From: Prochlorococcus sp. AG-402-C22
GTDB lineage: Bacteria > Cyanobacteriota > Cyanobacteriia > PCC-6307 > Cyanobiaceae
Assembly (NCBI GenBank): GCA_003279535.1
Contig: QCHO01000003.1
Coordinates: 1 to 64,000 of the forward strand
Direction of reading: 5' to 3'
Length of the DNA: 64,000 nucleotides
Numbering within the stretch: the first letter of the stretch is position 1; every line of letters starts with the position of its first letter. This document shows positions 1-9,432 of the stretch, one piece after another. The notes under the pieces are model-generated. The model was given only the letters and a program-made list of their open reading frames with translations. It made no database searches and was not told the DNA's origin. Both the position numbers and the translations under genes were made by a program.

Positions 1-4
1 ATTC

Positions 5-1357
5 TCACGCGTCACCAGTTATTGATAATTGATCTACCCATATATGTGGAGACACTCCACTAGTTGTTACCTCCTGGTTTGACTCAATATTTACTATATT
101 TTTCAATAGATATTTGATATCGCCTGCTACAGTTGCAGATTCTATTGAAATTTTTGTACCGTCTTTATAAAGCCATCCATCAAATGGAAGAGAGAACGAA
201 CCTTGACTTGCTCTTACACCTGCATGAATTGCATTTAATTCTTCAATATAAACAAATTCTCCATCATAATTAAGATGATTTAGTGATGTTTTAAGATCAT
301 AGTCTCCATTTGATTTCTCAACTACTATCCAATCAGGAGATACTGAGACTTTTGATCCAAGTCCGGCGTGGCCAGTGGGGATTGTTTTAAAAATTCTTGC
401 AGTTGATTCAGAGTGTATGAAATTTTCAATTTTCCCCTTGTTTATTAAACATAGTCTTTTGGTAGGGGTTCCTTCTCCATCAAATGGTGATGAAGAAATA
501 TTCTTTTCGTGAAGACCATCATCATAAACATTAAGTGCTTCTGTAGATAGTATCTCTCCAATGGAGTTTTTATTAGATAGGCTCACCCCATCTAGAATGC
601 TTCTAGCATTAAACATAGAGCTAAAGGCATTAATGATCGTCAGAAAGGCTTCTGGGGAAAAACATATTAAATATTTTTCCGTTTTAATTGGTGAATAATT
701 AAGATGAGATATTGTTTTATCTGAGGCCTCTTTAATACAAGATTCTATATCAATATCATCAACTCCATGTCCAAGTTTTACAGAACCTGAGCTTCGAGGT
801 TTCATATTTTTCTCTTCCGCTCTTGCATATAAATATAGTGCAGCTTGACTTTTAGTATAACTTCGAAAGGCTCCATCACTATTTGCATAAACTCTCTCAA
901 AGAAACTCTCAGATAAACCATTATATGGAACAGATTTTATGGATTCATGACTTTTAATTAGTTTTACCTCTGCTTCTCTTAAAAGCATAAGTAATTTTTT
1001 TATTCCAACAGGATTTCTTTTCTTAAATTCCTCAACTTTAATAGGATCCTTCGCTAGTGGTGAAAATTCAGTGCTTTCATTCTTATTGCCAAAATCAGAA
1101 GCTATATTCGCTTGATTTAGAGCCTTTTTAATACCAGATTCACTAATATCACTTGTTGTAGTAATACCAACTAGATTAGATTCGTTCCAAACTCTTATAG
1201 TTAAAACTTGCTTTTGTGAGGACTTAAGTTGTTTAGCATCACCTTTATCTACTTGTACAGAATAGTCATTAGAAAAGCTTGCTCCATAATCCCATTTTTT
1301 AACATTTAGAAAATCTGCAGCTTTGGAGATTTGAGTTGTTATTTCTTTTGAATCCAT
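5..1357 (-). CDS. tldE: TldE/PmbA-family subunit of the TldD/TldE metalloprotease
   Basis: This 450-residue protein has the length and layout of PmbA/TldE, the partner of TldD. In E. coli the TldD/TldE heterodimer degrades unfolded peptides and trims microcin precursors. It has no HExxxH motif, as expected for the non-catalytic subunit, and keeps the family's glycine-rich C-terminal segments (for example 'SPFDGEGTPTKRL' and 'GVRASQGSFSLPFDG'). It lies 3 bp downstream of tldD on the same strand, so the two are almost certainly co-transcribed. The stop codon is at the very start of the window and the gene is complete. The family call is firm; the substrate in a cyanobacterium is unknown. Confidence 0.9.
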   Translation of the reverse strand: MDSKEITTQISKAADFLNVKKWDYGASFSNDYSVQVDKGDAKQLKSSQKQVLTIRVWNESNLVGITTTSDISESGIKKALNQANIASDFGNKNESTEFSPLAKDPIKVEEFKKRNPVGIKKLLMLLREAEVKLIKSHESIKSVPYNGLSESFFERVYANSDGAFRSYTKSQAALYLYARAEEKNMKPRSSGSVKLGHGVDDIDIESCIKEASDKTISHLNYSPIKTEKYLICFSPEAFLTIINAFSSMFNARSILDGVSLSNKNSIGEILSTEALNVYDDGLHEKNISSSPFDGEGTPTKRLCLINKGKIENFIHSESTARIFKTIPTGHAGLGSKVSVSPDWIVVEKSNGDYDLKTSLNHLNYDGEFVYIEELNAIHAGVRASQGSFSLPFDGWLYKDGTKISIESATVAGDIKYLLKNIVNIESNQEVTTSGVSPHIWVDQLSITGDA

Positions 1358-1360
1358 AGT

Positions 1361-2785
1361 TTATCTTCCACCAACAGTGATTGAATCAACTTTAATATGA
1401 GGCTGGCCAACCGTTACGTTGACACTTCCACTAATTGATCCACAGAATCCAGGTGCTAGTTCCAAGTCATTTCCGCACATTGATATTTTTGGCATAACTT
1501 CTTTAGCCTCACCAATCAAAGTTGCCCCCTTAACTGGATTTGTTAATTTTCCATTTTTAATTAGATATCCCTCTTCTACAGCAAAATTAAATTGTCCTGT
1601 AGCACCAACACTTCCCCCACCCATTGATTTGCAGTAAAGACCATCTGTAATACTACTTATTAAGTCTTCTTTAGAGTATTCACCTTTCGCAATATAAGTA
1701 TTTCTCATCCTTGAAGCTGCTGCAAAAGAATAATTTTGTCTTCTTCCACTCCCTGTTCTTTTATGGCCAGTTCTCAATTCACCTGCCCTGTCGGAGATAA
1801 ATTTTTTTAAAATCCCATCCTTTATAAGGACTGATTTCTCTGGTTCCATTCCTTCATCATCTACTGATAATGAACCAAAAGATCCTTCCGATATACCTTC
1901 ATCAATTGCTGTTACTGATTCATGTGCAATTTTTTCATTCAATTTATTCTCAAAGGGTGTTGTCCCTCTCTCTATTTGTGTGGTTTCAAGCAAATGTCCA
2001 CATGCTTCATGAAATATAACGCCTCCAAATTTATTAGCTAATACAACAGGCATTTGTCCAGCATCAACGTAATCCGCGTACAACATATTCATTGAACTTT
2101 CAAACACTTCATTTGCAGCTTTTTCATGATCCCAAAATCTGAATTCATTAGGCATTCCTGAAGATCCAAATCTTCTACTCCCATTAGATCTATATTGGGC
2201 ATCACTAGCAATTACGTTAAGACCAACTGTTTGATGCAACCTAATATCTGAGGCATAAGTTCCATCGCTGGAGGCTATGATTACCTCTTGCAGATTTCTT
2301 GAGTAACTTCCTTTTCTAGTAATTATTTTGTTATTTTTTTTAAGAGACTTTGTACTGATTAATAGTTTTTCACTTATCTCATGAATAGATGGAACTTCAT
2401 TAATCCATGTTTTCTTGGACAAGCTGTAATCTCTATGTTTATTTAAACCGTTAAAAACTCCTCTATTTCTTTTGTCTGTTATATCTAACATCTCAATAGC
2501 CTGAGATACTGATCTCATCAAGCCATGTTTTGATAAATCATTTGTGCTAACAAATCCGTCCCTCTTGTCTTTGAAAATTCTTATCCCAGCACCCCTTCCA
2601 AATGATGGGCTTACACTTGTTATGTAATCCTCTTCAGCTAGAACACTTGCGTTATCAGTATTTTCTATAAATATTTCTATAAAATCGGCACCTAGTCCAA
2701 TGCCATAGAAAATAATTTCTTCTAATAAATCTTTATTACAACTTCCAAATTCGATTTCATTTGATTTGATTTGTGACGTAAGCAT
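1361..2785 (-). CDS. tldD: TldD metalloprotease, catalytic subunit
   Basis: The 474-residue protein carries the zinc motif 'FHEACGHLLE', an HExxxH site with H259, E260 and H264. This is the catalytic signature of TldD. The C-terminal half holds the conserved glycine-rich TldD segments (such as 'GSGRRQNYSFAAASRMRNTY'). In known systems TldD pairs with TldE to form a cylinder with an internal active site that cuts unfolded peptides. The gene is followed after 3 bp by tldE and preceded by acsF on the same strand, with about 30 bp between. Length matches the usual ~480 residues, and I see no damage. Confidence 0.93.
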   Translation of the reverse strand: MLTSQIKSNEIEFGSCNKDLLEEIIFYGIGLGADFIEIFIENTDNASVLAEEDYITSVSPSFGRGAGIRIFKDKRDGFVSTNDLSKHGLMRSVSQAIEMLDITDKRNRGVFNGLNKHRDYSLSKKTWINEVPSIHEISEKLLISTKSLKKNNKIITRKGSYSRNLQEVIIASSDGTYASDIRLHQTVGLNVIASDAQYRSNGSRRFGSSGMPNEFRFWDHEKAANEVFESSMNMLYADYVDAGQMPVVLANKFGGVIFHEACGHLLETTQIERGTTPFENKLNEKIAHESVTAIDEGISEGSFGSLSVDDEGMEPEKSVLIKDGILKKFISDRAGELRTGHKRTGSGRRQNYSFAAASRMRNTYIAKGEYSKEDLISSITDGLYCKSMGGGSVGATGQFNFAVEEGYLIKNGKLTNPVKGATLIGEAKEVMPKISMCGNDLELAPGFCGSISGSVNVTVGQPHIKVDSITVGGR

Positions 2786-2816
2786 ATGAGTCTATAAATT
2801 TACTCTATATAAAAGA

Positions 2817-3989
2817 TTATCTAATCGCAGGTTGGAAATCTTTACTATCTAGAGGTTTTAATAAGTATAGTCTTAATAGCTGGTAACCGTTTGATAAATA
2901 TTTAGGTAATTTCTTTAAGGTTTTAGTTACTTTATTTCCATCGCTGGTAGCAATATCAGAAAGCACCTTATTGTTTTCAACTATTTTGTCTAATCTTCCA
3001 TAAAATGAGTCATCATATACGTCTAAAACAACTGGAAAAACTCTGGCAGATGTTTCATTTGTTTTATTAATGACATACTGGTCGTATTCTCTTGCATCTA
3101 ATCCTAAAGAACTGTAGAAATCTTTTTTTATTCCCAGATCCCTAGCATACATTGTTGCAAAAACAGCTAAAAGAAAAAATCTTGACCATAATTTAGAAGT
3201 TAATGGAAGATTGTTTAAAAAGTATCTAAATCTATGAAAATAGTCGAATAGTGGATGTGTAAATGTAGACCCACCAATGGTAATTTTTTTACTTAGAGAT
3301 TTGACAGTACGCGGTTGTGCTTTCATTAGTGCATCAAAGAAATCACCATGTCTATTTTCATCTTGACACCAATTTTCAAAGTAATTGAATAGTGGAAAAA
3401 TCTTGCTATCTGGATTTTTTTCAAGATGCCTATAAATTGCGATATATCTCCAATAACCTATTTTTTCAGATAGATAAGTGGCATAAAAAATACTTCGTGG
3501 TGGGAAATAGGTGTAATCTTTATTGGCCGTTAAAAAACCTAAATCCAACTGTAATCCAAAATCACTCATAGATTTATTTAAGAAACCCGCATGCCTAGCT
3601 TCATCTCTGGCCATATGAGCAAAACATTCAGCAAGAAGAGGGTTCTTGGCTTTGATCCTTTTGCTAAGCTCTTTGTAAAGCAAAAATCCTGAAAATTCTG
3701 AAGTACAACTTCCTTCAAGAAAATCAACAAAAAGCTCTCTTGTCTCTGGATCTAATTTTTCTGCAGCACCTTCAAATTCACTATTTCTAACAAAGTGATG
3801 CCTGTTGTAATCTTTTCTAAATTCTTCACATATAGCTTCTAATTCCTCCTCGTTTATTGATAAATCCATATTTTCCATAGCCTCAAAGTCTGTTGTATAA
3901 AACCTTGGAGACAATATTGTTTCCTTTGAGGGTACTTTTCCATTATTTACTTCTTTTTTATTTTTTGATTCAATAGTTGATTGAGCCAT
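2817..3989 (-). CDS. acsF: Mg-protoporphyrin IX monomethyl ester oxidative cyclase (aerobic)
   Basis: This is the diiron subunit of the aerobic cyclase that closes ring E of chlorophyll, turning Mg-protoporphyrin monomethyl ester into divinyl protochlorophyllide. Two ExxH iron-ligand motifs are visible: 'DEARHAGF' (E130, H133) and 'DENRHGDFF' (E211, H214). An additional conserved glutamate lies in 'CTSEFSGF'. Length (390 residues) is normal for cyanobacterial AcsF. The N-terminal ~20 residues are lysine- and asparagine-rich and poorly conserved in the family. It stands just upstream of tldD on the same strand. The call is very secure and marks the organism as an oxygenic phototroph. Confidence 0.96.
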   Translation of the reverse strand: MAQSTIESKNKKEVNNGKVPSKETILSPRFYTTDFEAMENMDLSINEEELEAICEEFRKDYNRHHFVRNSEFEGAAEKLDPETRELFVDFLEGSCTSEFSGFLLYKELSKRIKAKNPLLAECFAHMARDEARHAGFLNKSMSDFGLQLDLGFLTANKDYTYFPPRSIFYATYLSEKIGYWRYIAIYRHLEKNPDSKIFPLFNYFENWCQDENRHGDFFDALMKAQPRTVKSLSKKITIGGSTFTHPLFDYFHRFRYFLNNLPLTSKLWSRFFLLAVFATMYARDLGIKKDFYSSLGLDAREYDQYVINKTNETSARVFPVVLDVYDDSFYGRLDKIVENNKVLSDIATSDGNKVTKTLKKLPKYLSNGYQLLRLYLLKPLDSKDFQPAIR

Positions 3990-4068
3990 ATTTGATTTAT
4001 TTATTAATACTATTATTTACTATTATTTGTATTTTCGAGGGAAAAGTTTACTAGGTGTTATTGTTTCT

Positions 4069-4647
4069 TTAATTAACCCCTATTAATTTTTGTCCATTTA
4101 ACCTCTGCATTATACGTGAAATAATTAATTTAAGGGTTATTCTCTTCTCATCGATAAGGAATGACTCGATAATACTAGGTTTTTGACTTGGTTTGGATAA
4201 AGAAATACTTTTTGATGAACTAATGTCTTCTTTCTCGAATGATAGCCAAAAGCTGCATGTATCTTTAATTTCACAATTTACTACCCAACATTTATCTCCA
4301 GCAATAGGTCTATTAGTATTTTCAAGATTGATATTATTTACTTCTAACCCCCTTTGATTAATTTCTTGTATTAAGGAGGGTATAAGATGAATATTAATAA
4401 ATTCTTGGAATGGCTTTTTCTCTATAGGAAGTTCTTTTTTTGGTTTAGAAATAGTATTGGAGGAGATAGCATTTTCATTGTTTTTATCAACTTTAGGAGT
4501 AGGATTATTTTGAGATTCATCAGTGTTTGCATTCAAATCGATATTTTTATCTGATTTAGTATCTTTTACTTCTTCAGAGTTAGATCTATTGTTATTATCT
4601 GATATTTCATTATTTACTTCTTTAATTGGTTCTAAATTATCTTCCAT
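4069..4647 (-). CDS. DUF2996-family cyanobacterial protein
   Basis: The protein has 192 residues. The first ~75 are low-complexity, rich in Asn, Asp, Glu and Lys, and probably disordered. The C-terminal ~110 residues form the conserved block, with 'CWVVNCEIKDTCSFWLSFE' and a final helix 'LKLIISRIMQRLNGQKLIGVN'. This arrangement, a variable acidic head and a conserved tail, fits the DUF2996 family found in cyanobacteria and plastids. No membrane segment or catalytic motif is seen. The function is unknown. It shares its strand with acsF but a gap of ~80 bp leaves operon membership open. Confidence 0.65.
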   Translation of the reverse strand: MEDNLEPIKEVNNEISDNNNRSNSEEVKDTKSDKNIDLNANTDESQNNPTPKVDKNNENAISSNTISKPKKELPIEKKPFQEFINIHLIPSLIQEINQRGLEVNNINLENTNRPIAGDKCWVVNCEIKDTCSFWLSFEKEDISSSKSISLSKPSQKPSIIESFLIDEKRITLKLIISRIMQRLNGQKLIGVN

Positions 4648-4716
4648 AAAAATAATTATATTTAAACTTTATTATAAATAAAAATATACATTTTTTATAA
4701 TTTAAATTATTTTCAT

Positions 4717-5160
4717 CTACCAATCATTATCATCATTAACCCAGTCATTTTTGTCGTTTGGCTTTTCTGAAAAATTCTGATCACTTTTGGAATAATTTTC
4801 TTCTCCATTTTGGACTACTCTATAATTTACTGATATTGTTGGCTGAGAATCTCTTATATCCCTTTGTGGAGGCATTTCAACATTAGATTTTATATCTTCT
4901 ACATCATTTAGTGGTTCATAATTTTCTTCTGCATTTTCGAATTTATTTTTTTTATTACCAGTTATTGTTGTATTTAAAAACGCGCTTATAAATAAACCAG
5001 AATAAAAAGAGATACTGATCAACTTACCTAAACTTACTTCTTGAACAGTCCATTTAAGATATCTGATTGAAACCCTCTGTTTATTATTTGTGTGTAATAA
5101 TATTTGGAATATTATTATTAAAAAAAAAGTTAATAATAAATATTTTTTCTTAAAGATCAT
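4717..5160 (-). CDS. Small membrane protein with two N-terminal hydrophobic segments, unknown
   Basis: 147 residues. Hydrophobic segments at about 5-24 and 46-65, separated by a short basic loop, suggest a hairpin in the membrane. The rest (66-147) is hydrophilic, rich in Asn, Asp and Glu, and ends in the acidic stretch 'NDWVNDDNDW'. The spacing of the two segments recalls LapA/DUF1049-like small membrane proteins, but this is only a resemblance. It lies between the RNB-like gene and the DUF2996 gene on the same strand. No function is assigned. Confidence 0.55.
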   Translation of the reverse strand: MIFKKKYLLLTFFLIIIFQILLHTNNKQRVSIRYLKWTVQEVSLGKLISISFYSGLFISAFLNTTITGNKKNKFENAEENYEPLNDVEDIKSNVEMPPQRDIRDSQPTISVNYRVVQNGEENYSKSDQNFSEKPNDKNDWVNDDNDW

Positions 5161-5224
5161 TATATAAACTGTATATATATTTTATTGGGAGAATTATTTC
5201 CATAATATATTTTTGGTAATTTAT

Positions 5225-7441
5225 TTATGTTAACTCTAAATCAATTTGATATTTAAGAATATCAACTTTAATGATTTTTACTTCTATTTCATCTCCAACT
5301 TTATATGACTTCTTGGATTTTCTTCCAATCAATAAATTTTGTTTTGATCTATATTCGTACCAATCATTATTAAGGGTACTGACATGAACAAGACCTTCCA
5401 AATTTAGTTCTGTTATTTCAACAAAAAAACCATAACTTTGCACTGACAAAATAAAACCACTATATGAATTACCTAATAATTTTTCTGCCTTTCGTACTTT
5501 TTTTAAACTTAAAATATTTGATTTATATTGGATAACTTTATTTTTATATTCATTAACTTTATCCATTATAAATTCATTAAATATTAAATCTATATTTTTT
5601 GAAATTGATGAATTAAATATATCCCAATTTACTTTCTCCCATGAATTGCTCTCCATTATATTTATATCATTTGTATTATTTTTCTTTGATTTCTTTCCAT
5701 TTATTATCATATTAAAAATACAGTACTGATTCATAAGATTTGTGAAGTCATATCCGGGCAATGTCCAAGGAGAAGTAAATAATTCTTCTGATTCATCATT
5801 TTCTGAATTTTTAGATATCAGGCTTAATTCATTTTCTTTAAATTCATTAATTAATAGTTTATGTAAGATTCTCTTTTTATCGTCATCGCAAAATTTAATT
5901 ATTTGACTTAATGTTAAATTACCATCTTCATTTAGCTCTAAATCATTGCCAAGAAATTCCGAATATTTGATCATTTCATTTAAATTTATATAGTCTAATC
6001 CCTTTAAAATGTATCCTGCACTTTTTAATCCGTATTGAATTGAGTGTTTGAACCATATTAAATTCCCCTCATCAAGTATTGGTGAAAGGTATGTTTGGCA
6101 ATCATCTTTTTTTAATGGCTCAAAATATCCTTTTGAATATTCAGCAGGGTTATGAATAAAAAATTCATCTAATGATTTTATTTTATTTAGAGGAGTCGGG
6201 ATTTCAACTTTGCCTTCTAAGAGATGTCTTTGTCTAAATGATGTTGAAATTTCCAATATTTTATCTAGATCTTCTATATATTCTTTAATAGGTTTTAGTA
6301 TTCGGGATGTAATTCTAGTCTTACTTTTTCTTGATAAAAGTGCGTCAGTATAATCATTGCCAACAATAAGAGAACATCTTACAAAAGTAAGGTGAAATGA
6401 CCAGTCTGTAATTTCGTTATCGCTATTCAAATGAATGCATATACTTATTGCTTCATTCTTTTCTCCTAAATTAAATTCAGAAGCATTTATTATTTCATCA
6501 CTAATGTAATTTTGCCAATCATTCAATAAAGGGAATGATTCAAAGCTATTAAAGAACATTTCTAAGGATTTTTTACTATTTAGTTCTACTCTTTCTGCAA
6601 TATTATTTGTGTGTAACCATAATTTAGAACATTGATTCTTTTCTAGCTCTATTTGAATCATTGGAAGAATTGGAGAATTATCCGAATTCCAGCTTTTGAT
6701 CAAATAAGAGTTTTTATCTGATAAGTCTATTCTTTCCCTTTTTTCTATCTTCTTAGTTTCAATAACATTATTGTTTGACTTGATGATATTGCTTTTAGAT
6801 AAAACAAAATCAGTATCAAATTCCTCATTATTATTCAAATGTAATTCTTTTATCACATGGCCTAATCCTTCCTCCTGACCTATAGGGAACCTCTCAATTT
6901 CAACTTTTACTATATTTTTCTTTTCTGGTTTGAAGGTGTACTTTTTATCCTCTTTTGGAAGTTTTATTTTAGAAAGAATTCTATCATCGATAGGAATGGC
7001 GTATACAACATTGTTTATTATTTCAACTTTAGATAGAAGTATTTTATTTGATCTTTCTAGAATACAATCAACTATTCCCTCTGGCGATCTTCTTCTGTAA
7101 CCTTCTTTTATAATTCTTACTAATACTTTATCTCCATTCCAGGCATAGTTAAGTAGATTTTCTTTAATATAAATATCTTCTTTATTTTTTTCTCTTACGG
7201 CAAAGCAATAACCTTTGCTACTGCACCTTATTTTTGCGACAATATGATCGCTGTCTTTTATGTAGATATATTCATTATCTTTATTTTTATTAATTATCTC
7301 AAGTTTCTCTAGAGCTGTTAAAGCGATATTTAGTTTATCTTTATCGGATTTTTTTGTTATTTTTAAAGATCTACATAATTTTTTATATTCTAACCCTTCT
7401 GACTGATTCAAATTATCAATTATTGAAGATGTTGTGAACAT
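5225..7441 (-). CDS. RNase II/R-family protein with eroded RNB active site
   Basis: 738 residues with the domain order of RNase R: an N-terminal helix-turn-helix-like region (~5-50), a cold-shock-like OB segment (~65-130, 'GYCFAVREKNKEDIYI'), a large central RNB-like region (~215-620) and a C-terminal S1 domain (~658-738, 'GFFVEITELNLEGLVHVS'). The catalytic signatures are missing. The place where the family has an Asp-rich loop ending in DDA reads 'SWNSDNSPILPMIQIEL' ahead of 'LWLHTNN'. The later 'TSPxRRYxDL' motif reads 'TSPWTLPGYDF' (~556-566), so both arginines are gone. I infer an RNA-binding protein without exonuclease activity. The ORF is intact and long, so it is probably under selection. 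A second RNB gene with an intact core lies at 22157-23341. Confidence 0.75.
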   Translation of the reverse strand: MFTTSSIIDNLNQSEGLEYKKLCRSLKITKKSDKDKLNIALTALEKLEIINKNKDNEYIYIKDSDHIVAKIRCSSKGYCFAVREKNKEDIYIKENLLNYAWNGDKVLVRIIKEGYRRRSPEGIVDCILERSNKILLSKVEIINNVVYAIPIDDRILSKIKLPKEDKKYTFKPEKKNIVKVEIERFPIGQEEGLGHVIKELHLNNNEEFDTDFVLSKSNIIKSNNNVIETKKIEKRERIDLSDKNSYLIKSWNSDNSPILPMIQIELEKNQCSKLWLHTNNIAERVELNSKKSLEMFFNSFESFPLLNDWQNYISDEIINASEFNLGEKNEAISICIHLNSDNEITDWSFHLTFVRCSLIVGNDYTDALLSRKSKTRITSRILKPIKEYIEDLDKILEISTSFRQRHLLEGKVEIPTPLNKIKSLDEFFIHNPAEYSKGYFEPLKKDDCQTYLSPILDEGNLIWFKHSIQYGLKSAGYILKGLDYINLNEMIKYSEFLGNDLELNEDGNLTLSQIIKFCDDDKKRILHKLLINEFKENELSLISKNSENDESEELFTSPWTLPGYDFTNLMNQYCIFNMIINGKKSKKNNTNDINIMESNSWEKVNWDIFNSSISKNIDLIFNEFIMDKVNEYKNKVIQYKSNILSLKKVRKAEKLLGNSYSGFILSVQSYGFFVEITELNLEGLVHVSTLNNDWYEYRSKQNLLIGRKSKKSYKVGDEIEVKIIKVDILKYQIDLELT

Positions 7442-7512
7442 AATATAGGTTTATATTTATGAGTTGATTATTTTATATATTCTATTATTACACCTTTTAT
7501 CCAAGCTTAAAA

Positions 7513-7824
7513 CTAATTATTTTTTTTGTCTTCTTTTTCTTCTTTGTCAATAACGAATGAATTAATAAAAAGCCTGCTACCAATAATTAAAAAAGTAATG
7601 GAAGCAATTGATTTAAGAACAATCTCTGGTAAAAAACTGGATATAGAACCACCTGTTAAAGCACCTAGTAAACTCGCAAAAACGAGTGCTGAAGAAGAAC
7701 CTAAAAAAACAGCAAATGGTTTATTTGAAGTTCCACTTATAGTTAAAGTAGCTAGTTGAGTCTTGTCACCTAATTCAGCTATAAAAACGGTAAAAAATGT
7801 TGATAGTAATAAACTTAAAACCAT
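7513..7824 (-). CDS. UPF0016/GDT1-family half-transporter (second of a pair)
   Basis: 103 residues with the hallmark motif 'AELGDKTQLATL' (E-x-G-D-[KR]-[TS]) at about 16-27 and three hydrophobic segments, which equals one half of a GDT1/UPF0016 transporter. Family members move Mn2+ or Ca2+; in the cyanobacterium Synechocystis the two-domain homologue Mnx exports manganese from the cytoplasm. Here each half is its own gene. This one starts at the base right after the stop codon of the upstream half, so the two are translated from one message and probably form a heterodimer. Manganese as substrate is inferred from the family. Confidence 0.8.
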   Translation of the reverse strand: MVLSLLLSTFFTVFIAELGDKTQLATLTISGTSNKPFAVFLGSSSALVFASLLGALTGGSISSFLPEIVLKSIASITFLIIGSRLFINSFVIDKEEKEDKKNN

Positions 7825-8151
7825 TTATAAATAATTTTTAAAAGTATCATAAGCTAAAAATACACTTATTAATATCATTAAAATTCCAGTAAATAATGCA
7901 AATTTGCTTGGTGAAATTTTTTTTGACAACCATTTTCCAATAAGAACTCCTACTACACTAGAGCTTATCAAAGCTAGAGAACTCCCAAGAAAAACAATTA
8001 TTGGCTTCCCTGATTCAGCAGAAAGCATTAATGTAGCTATCTGAGTTTTATCACCAAGTTCTGCAATAAATATGGTCGTAAAAGTTGTAATGAATATAGA
8101 TAAGAAACTTTTTTCTATATTGTCCTCTTTTTTTTCTAATTTACTATTCAT
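7825..8151 (-). CDS. UPF0016/GDT1-family half-transporter (first of a pair)
   Basis: 108 residues with the signature 'AELGDKTQIATL' at about 30-41 and three predicted membrane helices. A short charged N-terminus ('NSKLEKKEDNIEKS') precedes the first helix. It is the partner of the adjacent 103-residue half, with no bases between the genes. Its own start overlaps the stop of the upstream CxxCxxCC gene by 4 bp (ATGA), so three genes are translationally coupled. The likely role is export of manganese or another divalent cation, by family resemblance to cyanobacterial Mnx. Confidence 0.8.
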   Translation of the reverse strand: MNSKLEKKEDNIEKSFLSIFITTFTTIFIAELGDKTQIATLMLSAESGKPIIVFLGSSLALISSSVVGVLIGKWLSKKISPSKFALFTGILMILISVFLAYDTFKNYL

Positions 8152-8495
8152 TTTCCGGAGACTGCCATTTTAAAACTTTTCATCTCTTTACTTTTATTTC
8201 CATAATTTGATGAAATATGTTGTTTGCAACAATCTATAAGAAATTTGTCACCAGATTTTAAATATCCTTGAAATGCAGTTGAAAATTCAGTTACTCGACA
8301 AAAATGAGGTCTTGTTTCGTAAATTAAGCATTTTTTATTTTTTCTGTCCAGATTTTTACACCAACCGTCCTTAGCCGTCATTGAATTGATTAAAGTAATA
8401 TCTTGATCATTAAGTTTGTCAGCCAGATCAATTCTTTCGTTCAAGTTGAATTTACAACAAGCTCCACAATTTTCTATACATGTCCATGATTTCAT
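8148..8495 (-). CDS. YkgJ-family CxxCxxCC zinc/iron-binding protein
   Basis: 115 residues with an N-terminal cysteine cluster 'CIENCGACCKFNL', the CxxCxxCC signature of the YkgJ/UPF0153 family, followed by 'CLIYETRPHFCRVTEF' with two more conserved cysteines and a late 'DCCKQHI'. The cluster is thought to hold a zinc or iron ion. No enzyme function is established. It begins the apparent operon with the two UPF0016 genes, and a metal-related role for the whole unit would make sense. That link is inference from the 4-bp overlap. Confidence 0.8.
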   Translation of the reverse strand: MKSWTCIENCGACCKFNLNERIDLADKLNDQDITLINSMTAKDGWCKNLDRKNKKCLIYETRPHFCRVTEFSTAFQGYLKSGDKFLIDCCKQHISSNYGNKSKEMKSFKMAVSGK

Positions 8496-8577
8496 AATTT
8501 AATTCAATCTTGTAACGTAGTAGTACAGTTCTGTCGTTTATTTGTAAAAATAGTATCACAAAACATATTAATTAATC

Positions 8578-8655
8578 ATGGCAACACTCATTCCTTTAGC
8601 CGTAGTTGCGTTAGCAGGACCAGCAATAATAGCTCTAGTATTTTATCGTAAATAA
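8578..8655 (+). CDS. psb30: Psb30 (Ycf12)-like photosystem II small subunit
   Basis: A 25-codon ORF too short for the ORF track. It encodes one transmembrane helix ending in 'LAGPAIIALVFYRK'. The 'AGPxxI-L---R' pattern matches the C-terminal half of Psb30/Ycf12, a single-helix subunit at the edge of photosystem II. It starts with ATG and ends 12 bp before the HAD gene on the same strand. At 25 residues it is shorter than Psb30 of other cyanobacteria. Another single-helix photosynthetic subunit cannot be excluded. Confidence 0.6.
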   Translation: MATLIPLAVVALAGPAIIALVFYRK

Positions 8656-8667
8656 AAGAATTTCTTC

Positions 8668-9432
8668 TTGGTGGCTAATCTTGAAGGGGTTTATTGGGAT
8701 TTAGATGGTACTATTGCAAATACAGAATTAGAAGCACATCTACCCGCTTTTAATCATGCATTTAATGACTTTGGTCTTGATTGGAATTGGAATACTGATA
8801 AATACATCCAACTTTTGAGAATAAATGGTGGCAAAAATAGAATTGCTTACTATTCCGAATCGAAAAATTATTCTTTATCAGATGATTTAATCATCAAAAT
8901 CCACGAAAAGAAACAGTTTCACTATTTAGAACTTATAAAAAAAAATTGTGTCAACTTAAAAACTGGAGTTTTTAGGTTAATAAATGAATTACATAGAAAA
9001 AAAATAAGACAATTTATTATTACTTCAAGTTCTAGAGTTCAAGTTGATTTACTAGTTGAATATCTTTTTAATGGCTTCAATCCTTTTGAGTTCATTATTT
9101 CAAGTGAAGACGTTGAATTAAAGAAACCAAATCCATTACCTTATTTAAAGGGTATTCAATTAAGTGGTATAAACAAAAATAACTCAATTGTTTTTGAAGA
9201 CTCCAATCCAGGATTGAAATCTTCCTTAGCAGCTAACTTACCTACAATTTTTGTTCCTTCAAATATCCCAATTATTCTTGAGGAAGATATTAAATTGGAT
9301 TGTATTTTAGACAGTCTCGGTGATGAGAATAATGTGGCAAATGTAATTAAAGGTCCTAAACTAAAAAAATCATATGTTGACTGTAGCTTTCTAAGTGATT
9401 ATTTAGTGTCTTTTAATAATGCAAAAAACTAA
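8668..9432 (+). CDS. HAD-superfamily hydrolase, CbbY/phosphoglycolate-phosphatase-like
   Basis: 254 residues with HAD motif I 'YWDLDGTIANTE' near the N-terminus, motif II 'FIITSSSR', motif III around 'ELKKPNPLPYLKG' and motif IV 'VFEDSNPGLKS'. The cap is inserted after motif I (subclass IA). This is the CbbY/Gph-like group of sugar-phosphate phosphatases; the substrate cannot be read from sequence. The track starts at TTG, but the next codon is GTG and either could be used. It overlaps ycf20 downstream by 14 bp, implying coupling. Confidence 0.85.
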   Translation: MVANLEGVYWDLDGTIANTELEAHLPAFNHAFNDFGLDWNWNTDKYIQLLRINGGKNRIAYYSESKNYSLSDDLIIKIHEKKQFHYLELIKKNCVNLKTGVFRLINELHRKKIRQFIITSSSRVQVDLLVEYLFNGFNPFEFIISSEDVELKKPNPLPYLKGIQLSGINKNNSIVFEDSNPGLKSSLAANLPTIFVPSNIPIILEEDIKLDCILDSLGDENNVANVIKGPKLKKSYVDCSFLSDYLVSFNNAKN

